From the NCBI RefSeq assembly GCF_963576675.1, contig NC_088915.1:41755501-41819500 (forward strand): a DNA stretch of 64,000 bases, read 5' to 3'. The DNA is from Euphorbia lathyris. Lineage: Eukaryota; Streptophyta; Magnoliopsida; Malpighiales; Euphorbiaceae. Position numbers and translations under genes: made by a program. The notes beneath the pieces are model-generated. The model worked only from the letters and a program-made list of their open reading frames with translations. It did no database searches and was not told the DNA's origin. Of the stretch, positions 22,882 to 33,683 are shown piece after piece (position 1 is the first letter of the stretch; each line of letters begins with the position of its first letter).

Positions 22882-23907
22882 CTAAATTTGTACAGGAACA
22901 ACATCACCTTGAGCAGCACATTGATTTGTTGAATCAGACACGGCAGCAGCAACATTAGCATGTCCTGAACTCTGCCCTGGACCTGAACCTTTCTTAGTGA
23001 ATTTAAAACCTTGAGGAAAACCATGCTTTTTATAGCACTGGTCTATAGTATTCCCTGGTTTGTCACAATAGCTACAAATTGGCCCTTTCTTCTTAGCATC
23101 ATACTTATATCCTTTAGAAAGATTGATAGAAGATTCCATTAATGGCATAGTTTGACCAGTTAATTGTCTTTCCTGTTGAAGTACCAATGAGAAAACAGTG
23201 GTAATCTCTGGTAAGGGATGAATCAACAAGATTTGTGACTTGATTGGTGCAAATTCTGCATTCAATCCTTTAAGAAATTTGATCACATAATCTTCCTCTT
23301 GATACTTTTTAGCTTTTAGCAATACAGAAGCACAAGAACATAAAGGAGCACAAGAACAAACAGATAATGGCCTAAAATTGATAGGCTCCTCCCAAACAGA
23401 CATCTGTCGAGTGAAATATTCTGTCACAGAACTTGAACCTTGAACAGAAGAATAAAATTCATCTTGTAATTCTGAGATTTTCAAAGCATCTCCCTGAGAA
23501 AAGCGTGCCTTAAGATTTTTCCATACATCACTGCTATTGTCAAACCACAGAATACTCTTAGCAATTGAAGGAGACAAAGATCGTGAAATCCATGAGAAGA
23601 CCATAGTATTACAACGCTCCCAGGCTACTCTAGCATTATCACCTAAAGGCGGTGGAGGTAAAGATCCATCGACAAAAACAATTTTGTTTTTAGCCTTTAA
23701 GGCTCTTTCCATTTCACGACTCCATGAATGAAAATTGTTACCATCAAGAACTTGAGAGACCATAGTAAGACCTGTATTTTCATTAGGATGCAAGTAAAAA
23801 TGACTAGATGGATTTTGAGAAGAATCGGTAAAATTACCGTTGCTAGATGTAAAATTCTGATTCAGCGGTGGATTTTGAGTGTTCTCTCGAGATAGCTCTG
23901 CAGGCAT
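22882..23907 (-). CDS. gag: Short-LTR copia Gag
   Basis: A 341-residue open frame starts MPAELSRENTQ. It has a copia-type Gag N-terminus (HPNENTGLTMVSQVLDGNNF, SWSREMERALKAKNK) and the WERCNTMVFSWISRSL and VWKNLKARFSQGD blocks. The zinc knuckle CSYCDKPGNTIDQC has Asn where the CCHC His is expected. It ends at a TAG, after which the same frame continues into the protease part of Pol. This may be a lesion or a read-through stop; copia elements often have one continuous ORF. Confidence 0.88.
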   Translation of the reverse strand: MPAELSRENTQNPPLNQNFTSSNGNFTDSSQNPSSHFYLHPNENTGLTMVSQVLDGNNFHSWSREMERALKAKNKIVFVDGSLPPPPLGDNARVAWERCNTMVFSWISRSLSPSIAKSILWFDNSSDVWKNLKARFSQGDALKISELQDEFYSSVQGSSSVTEYFTRQMSVWEEPINFRPLSVCSCAPLCSCASVLLKAKKYQEEDYVIKFLKGLNAEFAPIKSQILLIHPLPEITTVFSLVLQQERQLTGQTMPLMESSINLSKGYKYDAKKKGPICSYCDKPGNTIDQCYKKHGFPQGFKFTKKGSGPGQSSGHANVAAAVSDSTNQCAAQGDVVPVQI

Positions 23908-24133
23908 GGTGATAGAACCCTAGAAAACCAAAATCTGAAGAAAGAATATTAAAGATTGTAAAGACCAGAGATCGAATCAGAAAGAAAATGAATGAAATAG
24001 TTTGAAGACTCAATCTATAAAATTGAAACAAAGAAGAACTTTCTTTGCCGGAACGATTTCAACAAAAAAAAATCTGTTGAGAAGAGAGATGAAATGAAGA
24101 GAAATCAAAAGAGATCGATTTGCGGAAATATTT

Positions 24134-24145
24134 GCTCTGATACCA
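24134..24145 (-). promoter_or_regulatory. Primer-binding site of the short-LTR copia
   Basis: TGGTATCAGAGC on the minus strand directly follows the LTR end TTGATA; it matches the 3' end of initiator tRNA-Met. Confidence 0.93.
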
Positions 24146-24296
24146 TATCAATTAACAAGAATGAGAAACTGATAAACTTTCATTAAAAGAAAACCTAACT
24201 ACAGATTCCTTTATATAGCCAAAAAATATAATGACTAGTAAAGGGAAAAGACCTATCTACCCTTTCTATTATTTTAAATCCTAGATAATCTTATTA
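24146..24296 (-). repeat. 5' LTR of the short-LTR copia
   Basis: 151 bp. A TATA box (TATATAAAGG on the minus strand, about 24209-24218) marks the likely promoter. Confidence 0.95.
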
Positions 24297-24336
24297 TATC
24301 CATTTCATGTTTATTTATTTACTTGAGCTTTTGTAG

Positions 24337-24950
24337 GGACTCTTCTCATGGATTCTAGGTCAATGATAGATATGATAGAGGCTTCCTCAGGAGTCCATTT
24401 TTCTGGGTTTCACATGGATGGTTTGGAATCGAGAAATATAGAGACAGGACAACCAACAACCTCTTCAACTGAGAGCATGTATAAACAACCTTTTGTAATT
24501 GGTAAGTCGTCTTGTTTCTAAGGTTTTCCCATATAAGCAAGCCATGTGAATCTCTGAGATGAGTTGCTATTTTAGTTCGTAGCTATCAGTATAAATTTTG
24601 AAAAATATTATACTCTGGAATGATAGTTTTAGATTTATTTTTTAAATTCACCTAGTAATCTAAAATGAGCATTTGAGGAATGTCATTTTATGTGTTCAAA
24701 GTTCAAACAATTTTATTCATCACGGGGCTTCTTGGCTATTAATCCAACTATCCAAGCATGGATATACAATAGCAAAAAAAGATAGGAAAGCTTGTGAAGA
24801 GCATTTATCTTTGCTTTGAATTGTATGTTTTTTGGTTGAGTGCATTGGTTGTTGTTCTGATTTTATCATGACATCGAAGTAGCATCTGTTTATTTGGAAT
24901 TTTTGATTTGAGAAGTATTTGTTTTTGGGAACAGGAGTCGCTGGAGTGAT
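24337..24950 (+). pseudogene. Captured 5' exons of a uridine kinase-like gene
   Basis: After an acceptor TTTTGTAG, an ATG at 24348 opens a 51-codon exon: MDSRSMIDMIEASSGVHFSG, later TTSSTES and KQPFVIG, ending at donor G|GTAAGT (24501/24502). A second block after GGGAACAG (from 24935) continues in phase as VAG and then diverges. The order DMIEA, HFSG, QPFVIGVAG resembles the N-terminus of plant uridine kinase-like proteins, where it leads into the P-loop. The P-loop itself is lost, so no kinase could be made. Identification is from memory of the conserved block. Confidence 0.65.
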
Positions 24951-25553
24951 TCTGATGTCTAAGTGTGACTAATTCTTTCCTTTCAATTATAATAAATTGT
25001 CCAATTAGCTGTTCTACTGATCTTAACGCGGTTTACCTTGTTTAGCATTGTCACTGAGCTTACTCGAGGTGATCGGAGAAAGTTATACTCTAATTTTATA
25101 TGCATTGATTGAAATTTCTCTTAAGTTGATCCATTGATGAAATTGCAGCTTGGCTCAAGAGGAAAACAAGTTCATTAGCAGAACCTGATGTGTTTGCACT
25201 TATTAACCACCTCTACAAGAGAATAAATTCGATTCAAGTCAGAACCCGATGTGTTTTCACTTATTAACCTGCTCCTTTGCTCTTTATATCTATTTCACTT
25301 TGAGTTGTTTCCTTAGTCGTCTTGTCAAACTATATATCGCAAGCATGAACTTATAAGTTGTTTGATTAGCAAGAATATCAAATTATTCACTATATGAACC
25401 TGTTGGTTTCCTTGCTGGCCATATTTCAAGCATCTATCTTTATACTTTGAAGATCAACACTCAATTAACTTATGTGTTTTATGTTGTAGGGAGCAAAGGG
25501 ATGGAAGAAAACCTGCAAAGAATGAGCATAACAAGTCATGAGATTCAAGGTTT
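24951..25553. other. CACTA interior, no gene recognised
   Basis: AT-rich, intron-like. A short near-repeat AGAACCTGATGTG / AGAACCCGATGTG with CACTTATTAACC follows at 25180-25270. No coding frame supported. Confidence 0.5.
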
Positions 25554-25723
25554 AGATGTTTAGGCTTCTTATATAGTTAAATGTTAGCTTTGTAATGAGA
25601 AACCTTTGGTTAGGATTGTGATCTTCAGATATGTACATAGATGTTTAGGCTTCTTATATAGTTAAATGTTAGCTTTGTAATGAGAAACCTTTGGTTAGGA
25701 TTGTGATCTTCAGATATGTACAT
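25554..25723 (+). repeat. 85-bp tandem duplication
   Basis: AGATGTTTAGGCTTCTTATA... occurs at 25554-25638 and 25639-25723, identical by eye. It sits in what looks like the 3' untranslated end of the captured cargo. Confidence 0.95.
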
Positions 25724-25799
25724 ATTCATTGTTATATATAAAGGTTATTTGCATATTATTTGCAATCTTCTTTGATTATATATACAGGTTTATGAAAGA

Positions 25800-26254
25800 G
25801 GTAAAAAAACAATGACAAAATTCTTATGGCGTAATGTCATCTTACTTTCTATCTAACGATACAGAACTGATAACAAACTGACATACTAATTATGTTCTAA
25901 TGACATAATTTAATACAAATTATATCATGTGAATTACGTTATGATGACAGTCGAGAAAACAAAAACTGTCATAACATTAACATAACACCTCCATTCTAAC
26001 TTAATATTTTGACAGATTATTTAAAAATGGTGTCATGAGAACATATATTCCGTGACAGTTGTTATTAGATAATCCGTATATAAGTAGTGGTCAGATGACA
26101 TGTCGCTATTTGTTCCCTGTCATGTGAGGCCATTACGGATGACAGAAAGTTCCGTCATCTGAAGCATTAACAGATGACAGCGAGCCCTGTGACATTTTAT
26201 ATCTTGCGGGATGACGGTTTTTAACCGTCATCTAAAGGGTTTTTTGGCATAGTG
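25800..26254. repeat. CACTA right subterminal repeat region
   Basis: Many short motifs (GATGACAG, CTGTCAT, GTCATCTGA) occur in both orientations, ending in an inverted pair ATGACGGTTTTTAACCGTCAT at 26211-26231 just inside the terminus. Confidence 0.8.
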
Positions 26255-26285
26255 TAAAAGTAACTAGTTATATTACAGGTAGGCC

Positions 26286-29200
26286 TGAGGTGTGCTGAGA
26301 AGTCAAAACTGTGGTACATTGACAACGCATGCTCAAGGCATATGACGGGTGATGAAACTCAGTTCATCACACTTGTGCACAAACATGGAGGAAAGATGAC
26401 TTTTGGAGACAACAAGAGAGGTAAAATAGTTGGGTTAGAAACGGTTGGTGGTAACCCTAATATTGAGTCAGTCTCCCTAGTTAGAGGACTTGAATATAAC
26501 CTACTGAGCGTAGCTCAGCTGTGTGACAGCGATAGGAAAGTTATATTCGATGCCTCTGGATGTCAAATAATCGAGGACAAAACTAATGAGTTAATTTTAA
26601 CTGCCGCTCGTATTGATAATGTCCTTATGCTGAATCTAGAAAAGAAATTTTCAAAAGATATATGCTTAGTCTCAAAGGAAGAAAATTCTTGGCTATGACA
26701 TATGAGACTTGGTCATATAAGCATGGACCTCCTGACCAAATTAGCAAGAAAGCAATTAGTTGAGGGACTGTCCAAACTTAAGTTTGAAAATGATCAATTA
26801 TGCAATGCTTGTCAGTATGGAAAACAAACTAGAAAATCTTTTCAAAGCAAAAACATTGTCACAACCAAGCGTCCATTAGAGTTACTACACTTGGATCTCT
26901 TCAGACCAGTCCAGCCGCTGAGCTTGGGTGGTAGAAGATTTTCCTTAGTTATTGTAGATGACTTTTCTCGGTATACTTGGGTCATCTTACTCAGTAGCAA
27001 GGATGAAACATTTGAGATGTTTTCAACACTGTGTAGAAAAATTGAAAATGATAAAGACCTGAAAATCGCTCATATCCGAAGTGATAATAGTGGAGAATTC
27101 AAAAACCAACTGTTTGATAAATTTTGTGAAGCCAGCGGCATTGACCATAATTTTTCTGCTCCTAGGACTCCTTAACAAAATGGGGTAGTTGAAAGGAAGA
27201 ATAGAACTCTGGTTGAAATGGCCATGACAATGCTGAGTGAAAATAGGCTTCCGAAATATTTTTGGGGAGAAGCTGTTAACACAACAGGCTATATACTCAA
27301 TAGGGCTCTAGTTAGACCTATAGTAAGGAAAACCCCATATGAACTTTGGAAAGGACGAAAACCTAACATAAGTTATTTTCGTGCCTTTGGTTATAAATGC
27401 TTCATTTTAAATACTAAAGACAATCTTGCAAAGTTTGATTCAAAGGCTGATGAAGCCATCTTTTTAGGCTATTCAACAAATAGCAAAGCATATAGAATTT
27501 TCAACAAACGAACTCAAGTTTTAGAAGAGTTTGTCCATATTGAGTTCGATGAAGCTAACCCTGTAGAGAAGGTCAATCAGACAACTGAAGATGATCCCGG
27601 TCCAGCACTTGCTGAGCTGAGCACAACCACTGAGTCACTCCCTCAAGGACTAACTTAAGGTAAAAACGAAACCGAAATCATTTTCACTGACCAATCTACA
27701 ACTGCAGACCTTGTTGAAACACAAGACACTAAAGACATTACACTACCGAGAGAGATCAGAATCCCAATAGGACATTCTAAAAGCAACATTCCCGATGCTG
27801 GTGAGAATCACCTTATGACAAGAAATCAACTCAGGAGGTACCTCGGCAACGTAGCTTTCATCTCAATTCTGGAACTAAAGAACTTTTCAGAAGCTGAGAA
27901 CGATGAATTCTGGATGAGTGCAATACAAGAGGAGCTTGACCAATTCAGAAGGAATGAGGTTTGGGATCTAGTACCACATCCGCAAAGTCAGAAGACAATA
28001 GGAATAAGATGGGTCTTCCGCAACAAACTTGATGAGCAAGGAAATGTTGTGAGGAAAAAAGCAAGACTCGTTGCTCAAGGCTACAATCAGCAGGAAGGTA
28101 TTGATTACGTTGAGACCTTTGCCCCAGTGGCAAGGCTATAAACTATTAGAATAATGTGTGCCTATGCAAGCTTTATGAATTTTAAACTGTTTCAAATGGA
28201 TGTCAAAAGTGCATGTTTAAACGAAGTTATAAATGAGGAGGTATATGTAAATTGCTCCAGGGTTTGAGGATCCAAAATTCCCAAACCACGTTTATAAGCT
28301 CAAGAAGGCTCTGTATGGTTTAAAACAAGCACCATGTGCTTGGTATGAACGATTAACAAGCTTTCTGCTGACCAGAAATTATGTCAGGGGAAAAGCTGAT
28401 ACAACCTTATTTATAAAGAAAAAGGGTAAGGATACCCTACTGCCACAAATTTACGTTGATGACATTATATTTGGTGCTACTAATGAGTCTCTTTGCAAAG
28501 AATTTAGTAAACAAATGCAAACTGAGTTTGAAATGTCTATGATGGGGCAATGTTTTAAAAACCGGACCGGCCATCGAACCGGTGCGATAAAGGGTTTAGG
28601 GGTCAATGGGTTCAATCGGTTGACTCGGACTGGTTGAACCGGATGACGTCATAAATAATATACATAAAAAAATATTAAATATATATGTATATAATAAATA
28701 AAAAGTTGGGCCAAACCACCAAAATGTTAAAATTATTGACATTCTTTTTTTTCATCACTATATAACTCTATATAAATATATTACCAAACTAGATTTAAGT
28801 TAAAAGGTAAAAAAGAAAACTTTTCATGGCTCTTTGTAGTTAATGGATATAATGTAGCAGGCCTTTTTTCGGCTATTTAAAAAAAAAAGAAAACAAAAAA
28901 ATGAATATCACCCATCCCACATCGGAAGTTTGAAATTAAAGTGGTGAGTTAGTGGCCTATTTATAGGCTAGTGTTGAACGCACAGCAGTAGTGGAATGAT
29001 TTTAGTAAAGGCTGTTAACCTTTGAACTAAATTGCCTATTCCATTTTTTTTTACAGTGAATAAATTTTTTTTATAATAAAAACCGGGGTTAAACCGGTTT
29101 ACTGGGTTGATTCCGGTTCACCGGTTTTCCCCGGTTCAGATGGGGTCACTGATGTTGACCCTATTGTTATATAACCGGACCGGTGTTCTGTCCGGTTCAC

Positions 29201-30063
29201 GGTTGAACCGGTTCGACCGGTTGGTCCAGTTTGGTTTTTAAAACCATGGATGGGAGAACTCAACTTTTTTCTTGGACTTCAAATCAAGCAAGGAAAGAAT
29301 GGTATCTTTATCAGCCAAACTAAATATGCAAGGAAATATTGAAGGCACTGACACTGTCATCTCTACCGACGAAAATGGTAAGTCAGTAGACAGTAAGTTA
29401 TACCGAGGTATGATTGGCTTTCTACTCTATCTTACGACAAATAGGCCAGATATTCAGTTCTCAGTATGTTACTGTGCTAGATATCAAGCTAATCCTAAGG
29501 AATCTCATTACATAGCTGTAAAAAGAATCCTTAGATATTTGTAAGGCTCAGTAAATGCAGGTTTATGGCATCCCAATACTGCTGAGTTCACACTCCTTGG
29601 ATACACTGATGCTGACTATGGACGAGACAAACTGGAATGAAAAAGTACCTCAAGAGGATGTCACTTTCTTAGAAACAGTCTTGTATCTTAGTTCAGTAAG
29701 AAGCAATCATCAGTAGCCCTGTCAACCACTGAGGCCGAGTACATTACTGCTGGAAGCTGTGTTGCCCAAGTTCTTTGGATCAAGCAACAACTGGATGACT
29801 ATGGAGTTAAAACGAAAACAATTGAGGTTAAATGTGACAACAAAAGTGCCATTGACTTATCAAAGAATCCAATCCAGCACAGCAGCATGAAGCATGTCAG
29901 CATAAGGCATCACTTCATCAAAGATCATGTACTCAAGGGTGAGATCAAACTGACATATGTCCCAACGGATGAGCAGATTGCTGATATCTTCACGAAGCCA
30001 CTGGTTCGTGAGCAGTTCTGCATACTAAGAGAAGTCATCGATATGTTTAATCCTCTTCAATAA
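26286..30063 (+). pseudogene. pol: SIRE-like copia Pol, degenerate and interrupted
   Basis: The protease site reads WYIDNACSRHMTG: the DSG expected in the family is DNA here, so the active site is altered. Integrase: MRLGHISMDLL, CNACQYGKQ, HLDLFRPV, RSDNSGEF, GVVERKNR. RT: IRWVFRNKLDEQGNVVRKKA, YNQQEGIDYVETFAPVARL, then QIYVDDIIFGATNESL at about 28450. The hAT-like MITE splits RT at 28548-29248. After it GELNFFLGLQIKQ resumes, and a deletion follows after about 29330. RNase H: GYTDADYG, STTEAEYI, VKCDNKSAID, ending near 30063. Stops at about 26697, 27173, 27656, 28138, 29542 and 29637, and a frameshift near 28250. Confidence 0.9.
28548..29248. mobile_element. hAT-like MITE, 701 bp
   Basis: Inverted ends CAATGTTTTAAAAACCGG and the complement of GGTTTTTAAAACCATG. 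Flanks GATGGGG (28541-28547) and GATGGGA (29249-29255) form an approximate 7-8-bp TSD, as in hAT. The interior is full of ACCGG/CCGGTT motifs near both ends and has no ORF. Confidence 0.85.
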
Positions 30064-30291
30064 CTCTAAGTGTAAACTATGCTGAGTGATAAAATTGTTT
30101 TGCATGCTTTGTGATAATACTGAATAGACGTTCTAGGGTTTGTACGCGTACTAGAGTAGTGACTAGGATGATGTAAGCAATCATCATTAGGGAACCATGT
30201 GCCGTAATTAGCAGTAAATGTCAGGTTAATTACCCTGAGTGGTTTAAATTCCCACCGTTTACATTGACTTATCCCATCACATCCTACCGGC
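30064..30291 (+). other. Spacer between Pol and third ORF of the SIRE-like copia
   Basis: No coding sequence. It leads into the TATA box of the internal promoter. Confidence 0.6.
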
Positions 30292-30299
30292 TATAAATA
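30292..30299 (+). promoter_or_regulatory. TATA box ahead of the copia third ORF
   Basis: TATAAATA lies 109 bases before the ATG at 30408, followed by a pyrimidine-rich leader (CATTCTCTCTCTC, CCCATTCTCTTTCTGG). This is the usual look of a plant Pol II core promoter and suggests a separate transcript for the third ORF. Confidence 0.55.
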
Positions 30300-30407
30300 G
30301 TGGAGCGTTTTTACCCCATTCTCTTTTACGCTTGAAATTCGCACTATTCATTCTCTCTCTCAAATCCCATTCTCTTTCTGGAAATCCTCAAGAACTCGAA
30401 GAACACC

Positions 30408-31755
30408 ATGTCTTCTGAACGAACCTCTTCCAATATAACAGAATCGTATGAGGATAGATCCTCTGACATTAACCCCTCCCCAGCGGAGGATGAACAACAA
30501 CTAGACTACGATGACTCCCTTGAGCATCAGTCCGTTCATGGCCAACATAATCAGGTCATGGCTGAAGCAAGCATATTGGAGCAACCTGAACAAACACAGC
30601 CTGTTGAGTCATCTAGACCTAAGAAGAAGAAAACCAAGAAATCTAAAGAACGAACATTCTACCTAGCATATGAGATGCTGGAGGATCCCAAGGTTCATAT
30701 CTCACGGTTCTTCTCACCTGAATTCGTTAAGACAACTGAGCCATTTTGCAAGTGGATTGCTGACAATGGTTGGGAAACCCTCTTTGGACTGCCTGGAACC
30801 ACTTATCCAGCACTTGTTACTGAGTTCTATTAAAACCTTCAGATTGATGAAGATGACATTGACTACATGGTGAGCTCAGTAAAGGGGACCGCAATCACCA
30901 TCACCTCAATGTACCTTGTTGACCTGTTGAATCTGAAAGCCGATGGCATTAAGCTTCGAAGAGTGGGAGATGAAAAAGACCTTGACAAGGAATACTGTAA
31001 GCCGAAAGGCTTTGTCGGTGAAGTTGCAAAAACTTCTCTCTCTCAACCTCAATGTCAGGCTCATTACATCCTGACCAATTTTCCTTTCCCTAAGGTGAAT
31101 GCCACAACATCTGCCTCAAACTTTGAGCAATGTTTCGTTTGGCACATGCTGGAAAAGAACCCCTTGAACATGCATGTCTTCTTGATCGACACATTTCAAT
31201 GGAGCAATGGATAACTCAGGATGGGCTCACTGATCACAGCCATCCTTGCTGACCACAAGGTGACCCTTGAGAAGGAAGTTAGTGAAGTTGGCATGCGATC
31301 ACTGCTGAGATTCTCAACAGTCTCAAACACAACATACCACAAGTGCCTAAGAACAAGAAAGTTGAGTTTGCTCAAGGTACTGAAGATGCCCAACCTAGCA
31401 AGGGGAAGAAAAGAAAGGCTGAAGTGTCTAAGGCACCTTTGGCTAAATCTCTTAAGGCAGCAACTAAAAAGGTCAGAGTTTTATCAAGTAACTCTGAGCC
31501 AACGCCTGTTGAGACACCTCAGAAAAGAGCTACCACTGATGATCTCCCTGAGGATGATCAACCTCTGAGGAAGAAGACTACCTTCAGGGTTAAGGGCTTA
31601 ACTCCACCACCGCTGGCTTTTGCTGTTCCTGAGGATTCCCATTTCCTTAAAACACAAGGAGTAGCTGCTGAGGAAACTCCAGTTACAACCTTTGCTCCGG
31701 AACAACAAGCCCCTGCTGCCTCCTCTATTCCTTCCTCTACTGAGCCAATAACTGA
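30408..31755 (+). pseudogene. SIRE-like copia third ORF, 5' part
   Basis: An extra ORF after pol, in the place where SIRE elements carry a putative envelope-like gene. It starts MSSERTSSNITESYEDRSSD, then a basic stretch (RPKKKKTKKSK), then a globular region (RTFYLAYEMLEDPKVHISRF, WETLFGLPGTTYPALVTEFY) resembling the domain annotated as putative plant transposon protein. A Lys- and Pro-rich tail follows. A TAA at about 30831 and a shift near 31214-31340 break the frame. No signal peptide or membrane segment is evident in what is readable, so I do not call it an envelope protein. The Ogre element enters at 31756; the rest is at 53017-53965. Confidence 0.7.
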
Positions 31756-33120
31756 TGTTAGACAAGGTGCCGAACGGCCTCGCCCGGGCGGACCGGGGGG
31801 TGGACACCTCATGGCGACGTAAGCGGTGATTGGCGCCGAAAGCAACCAATCGTGGAATCAAGCTGCTCGGCAGGACCGGAGCTCGGAGTATGGAAGAGTC
31901 GCCACCCACGAATGGGAAAATGAACACCGATCCCTTGCGGGAGACCGGTGAGGGTTCGGGAAACTTAGGTACGAGCCGAGAAGGCTAGCTCCTTTCCGGA
32001 GAAAGGCTACTAGGCACCCCGACATCGCCCGGTTATGAACCACCGGCATCCTACTCAGCGTGTTAGGCGATAACGGACTAATCACATATTTCTTTAAGTT
32101 TAAAATTCATTTGAAATCTTTTCTTTCTCGCTTTGAAAACCGTTTTGAGCATGTTATTGAAAGCCATTTTAGTAAAGAATCACCCATTTTGCATAAATTT
32201 AAAGTATACAGGAGAGAGAGGGGGAGAAGAGAGAATTGATTTATTCACAGTGTGATTTTATGCTTTAGACTATACACTAACTCTAAGCTAATCTCACTCC
32301 CTGAAAAACGAGTTTATTTACATGGTTCGTACCTTAATCGCCGTTGGAACGATTTAGGTACGTTTCAAAACCCCGTTAATTTACATGACATCGACTCGAA
32401 TCGCCGTTGGAACGACTCGAGCGTTTGAAACCGTTTGAACAAGAAGTTTTAACCAAAAACGTGATTAAGCATACAAGTTCATTCATTTTGTATAAAACTG
32501 TTTAGTTAGGAAAACGATTCAAAACTTCATTATTTACAATGAAAACGATTTTAATTACAAGGTTCACTTAATCCGTCGTTGGAACGAATTAAGGTTTTAA
32601 AACGTGATGTTTTAGGAAATCGTTTGAAATGATGAAAAACCTTTCAAATTGAAATCTCTTTTTGTGGTTTATTTTCCCATTTTTCACTCAATTAACCTTC
32701 ATTTTAACATAATCACAACAATTAACAAATTAAGCCCAAATTCACCCAACCAAATACATTTGAAATATATACATATATACAAAAAGGGTAATAATACTTA
32801 TTAAAACAAAATAGAGAAGATAATATATATTAATGGGTAGAAATAGTGATGAAAATAATATTAGATATAATACACTTTTTTATCTTAATTAAAAACATGT
32901 AAAAACGATGAACAAGGTTCATAAATAAGAAAATAACTTTTAACTCCAAATAGTTTTTACATAATAAATATATAGAAAATAACCCCCAAATGTACATCTA
33001 AATATTAATACTTAAAATAGTGTTTAATGAATCCAAAAATATTTATTAATTAATTACCCCAAAAGGCCCAAATAAATAATCCCCAAAATAATCACTAATA
33101 TAGCTCAAATAGACTTAAAG

Positions 33121-33160
<40 letters not shown>

Positions 33161-33420
33161 ACAAAGCTAACTTAGTATAAATGATATTTAAATAGGAAAA
33201 TAACTATTATACTATACCTAATAAGTAGATTATTATTAAAAATAGTTAGGAAAACAAAAAGCATAAAGACTATATTTAATGTTCTAATATACCCCTATAT
33301 ACATATATGACCTCCAATTTAACCTAAATATATCTATAAACACAAATAATGTACTAATAGCCCATAAACCCCCAAAATCATTTATCAATTAGTTATTTCA
33401 AAAAAACCAAACAAGCAAAA

Positions 33421-33454
<34 letters not shown>

Positions 33455-33647
33455 ATTTTTATAAAAGCAAATTTAGTGTAAATGATACTTAAAGGGACAA
33501 TAAATAGATATATAATGAACATTTATTAGTTATATACTTCCAAAATAATTTTAATAAATATATTACATAATTATATACATATATATACAAGTATAAATGT
33601 CAAAAAGTTAAGAAAGGAGGATTAAAAAGACATTTTTTCGGATTCCA

Positions 33648-33683
33648 GCAGCTTTACCGACGGAAAATCCGTCGGTAAACTGC
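33648..33683. repeat. Perfect stem-loop in the Ogre LTR
   Basis: Stem TTTACCGACGGA with loop AAA and its exact complement, conserved in the other LTR at about 48829-48864. Similar CCGACGG stems occur in CACTA subterminal repeats, but no other CACTA signs are here. Confidence 0.85.

Larger units (their letters stand above)
19215..24296 (-). mobile_element. Young short-LTR Ty1/copia element in the CACTA element
   Basis: A 5082-bp element on the minus strand with LTRs of 151 bp (5', 24146-24296) and 139 bp (3', 19215-19353). TSD is TATCC at 19210-19214 and 24297-24301. The primer site TGGTATCAGAGC (minus strand, about 24134-24145) abuts the 5' LTR, and a polypurine tract (GAGGGGGGC) abuts the 3' LTR at 19354-19362. 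The LTRs look identical apart from a 12-bp gap, so insertion is recent compared with the other layers. Gag and pol are nearly complete but have a few breaks. Confidence 0.95.
15614..26254. mobile_element. CACTA (EnSpm-like) element without recognisable transposase
   Basis: Ends are CACTATGTC... at 15614 and ...GGCATAGTG at 26254, flanked on both sides by TAA (15611-15613 and 26255-26257), the 3-bp TSD expected of CACTA. Both subterminal regions are crowded with short GATGACAG/CTGTCATC-type motifs in both orientations. No transposase domain is readable, so the element is non-autonomous. It carries host-gene fragments in plus orientation with splice signals, and hosts a Tourist-like MITE and a short-LTR copia. 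Confidence 0.93.

Noticed and set aside
30408..31755. Envelope gene in the SIRE-like copia
   Set aside because: The position fits, but no signal peptide, membrane helix or fusion-like segment is seen, and the globular part looks like a plant transposon protein domain.
31558..32085. Minus- and plus-strand ORFs of 75-159 codons at the LTR start
   Set aside because: The plus ORF is the copia third ORF running into the LTR; the minus frames are not conserved as proteins between the LTR copies and have no recognisable motif.
33123..33156. TA microsatellites as possible replication or matrix sites
   Set aside because: They vary in length between the LTRs and have no supporting motif.
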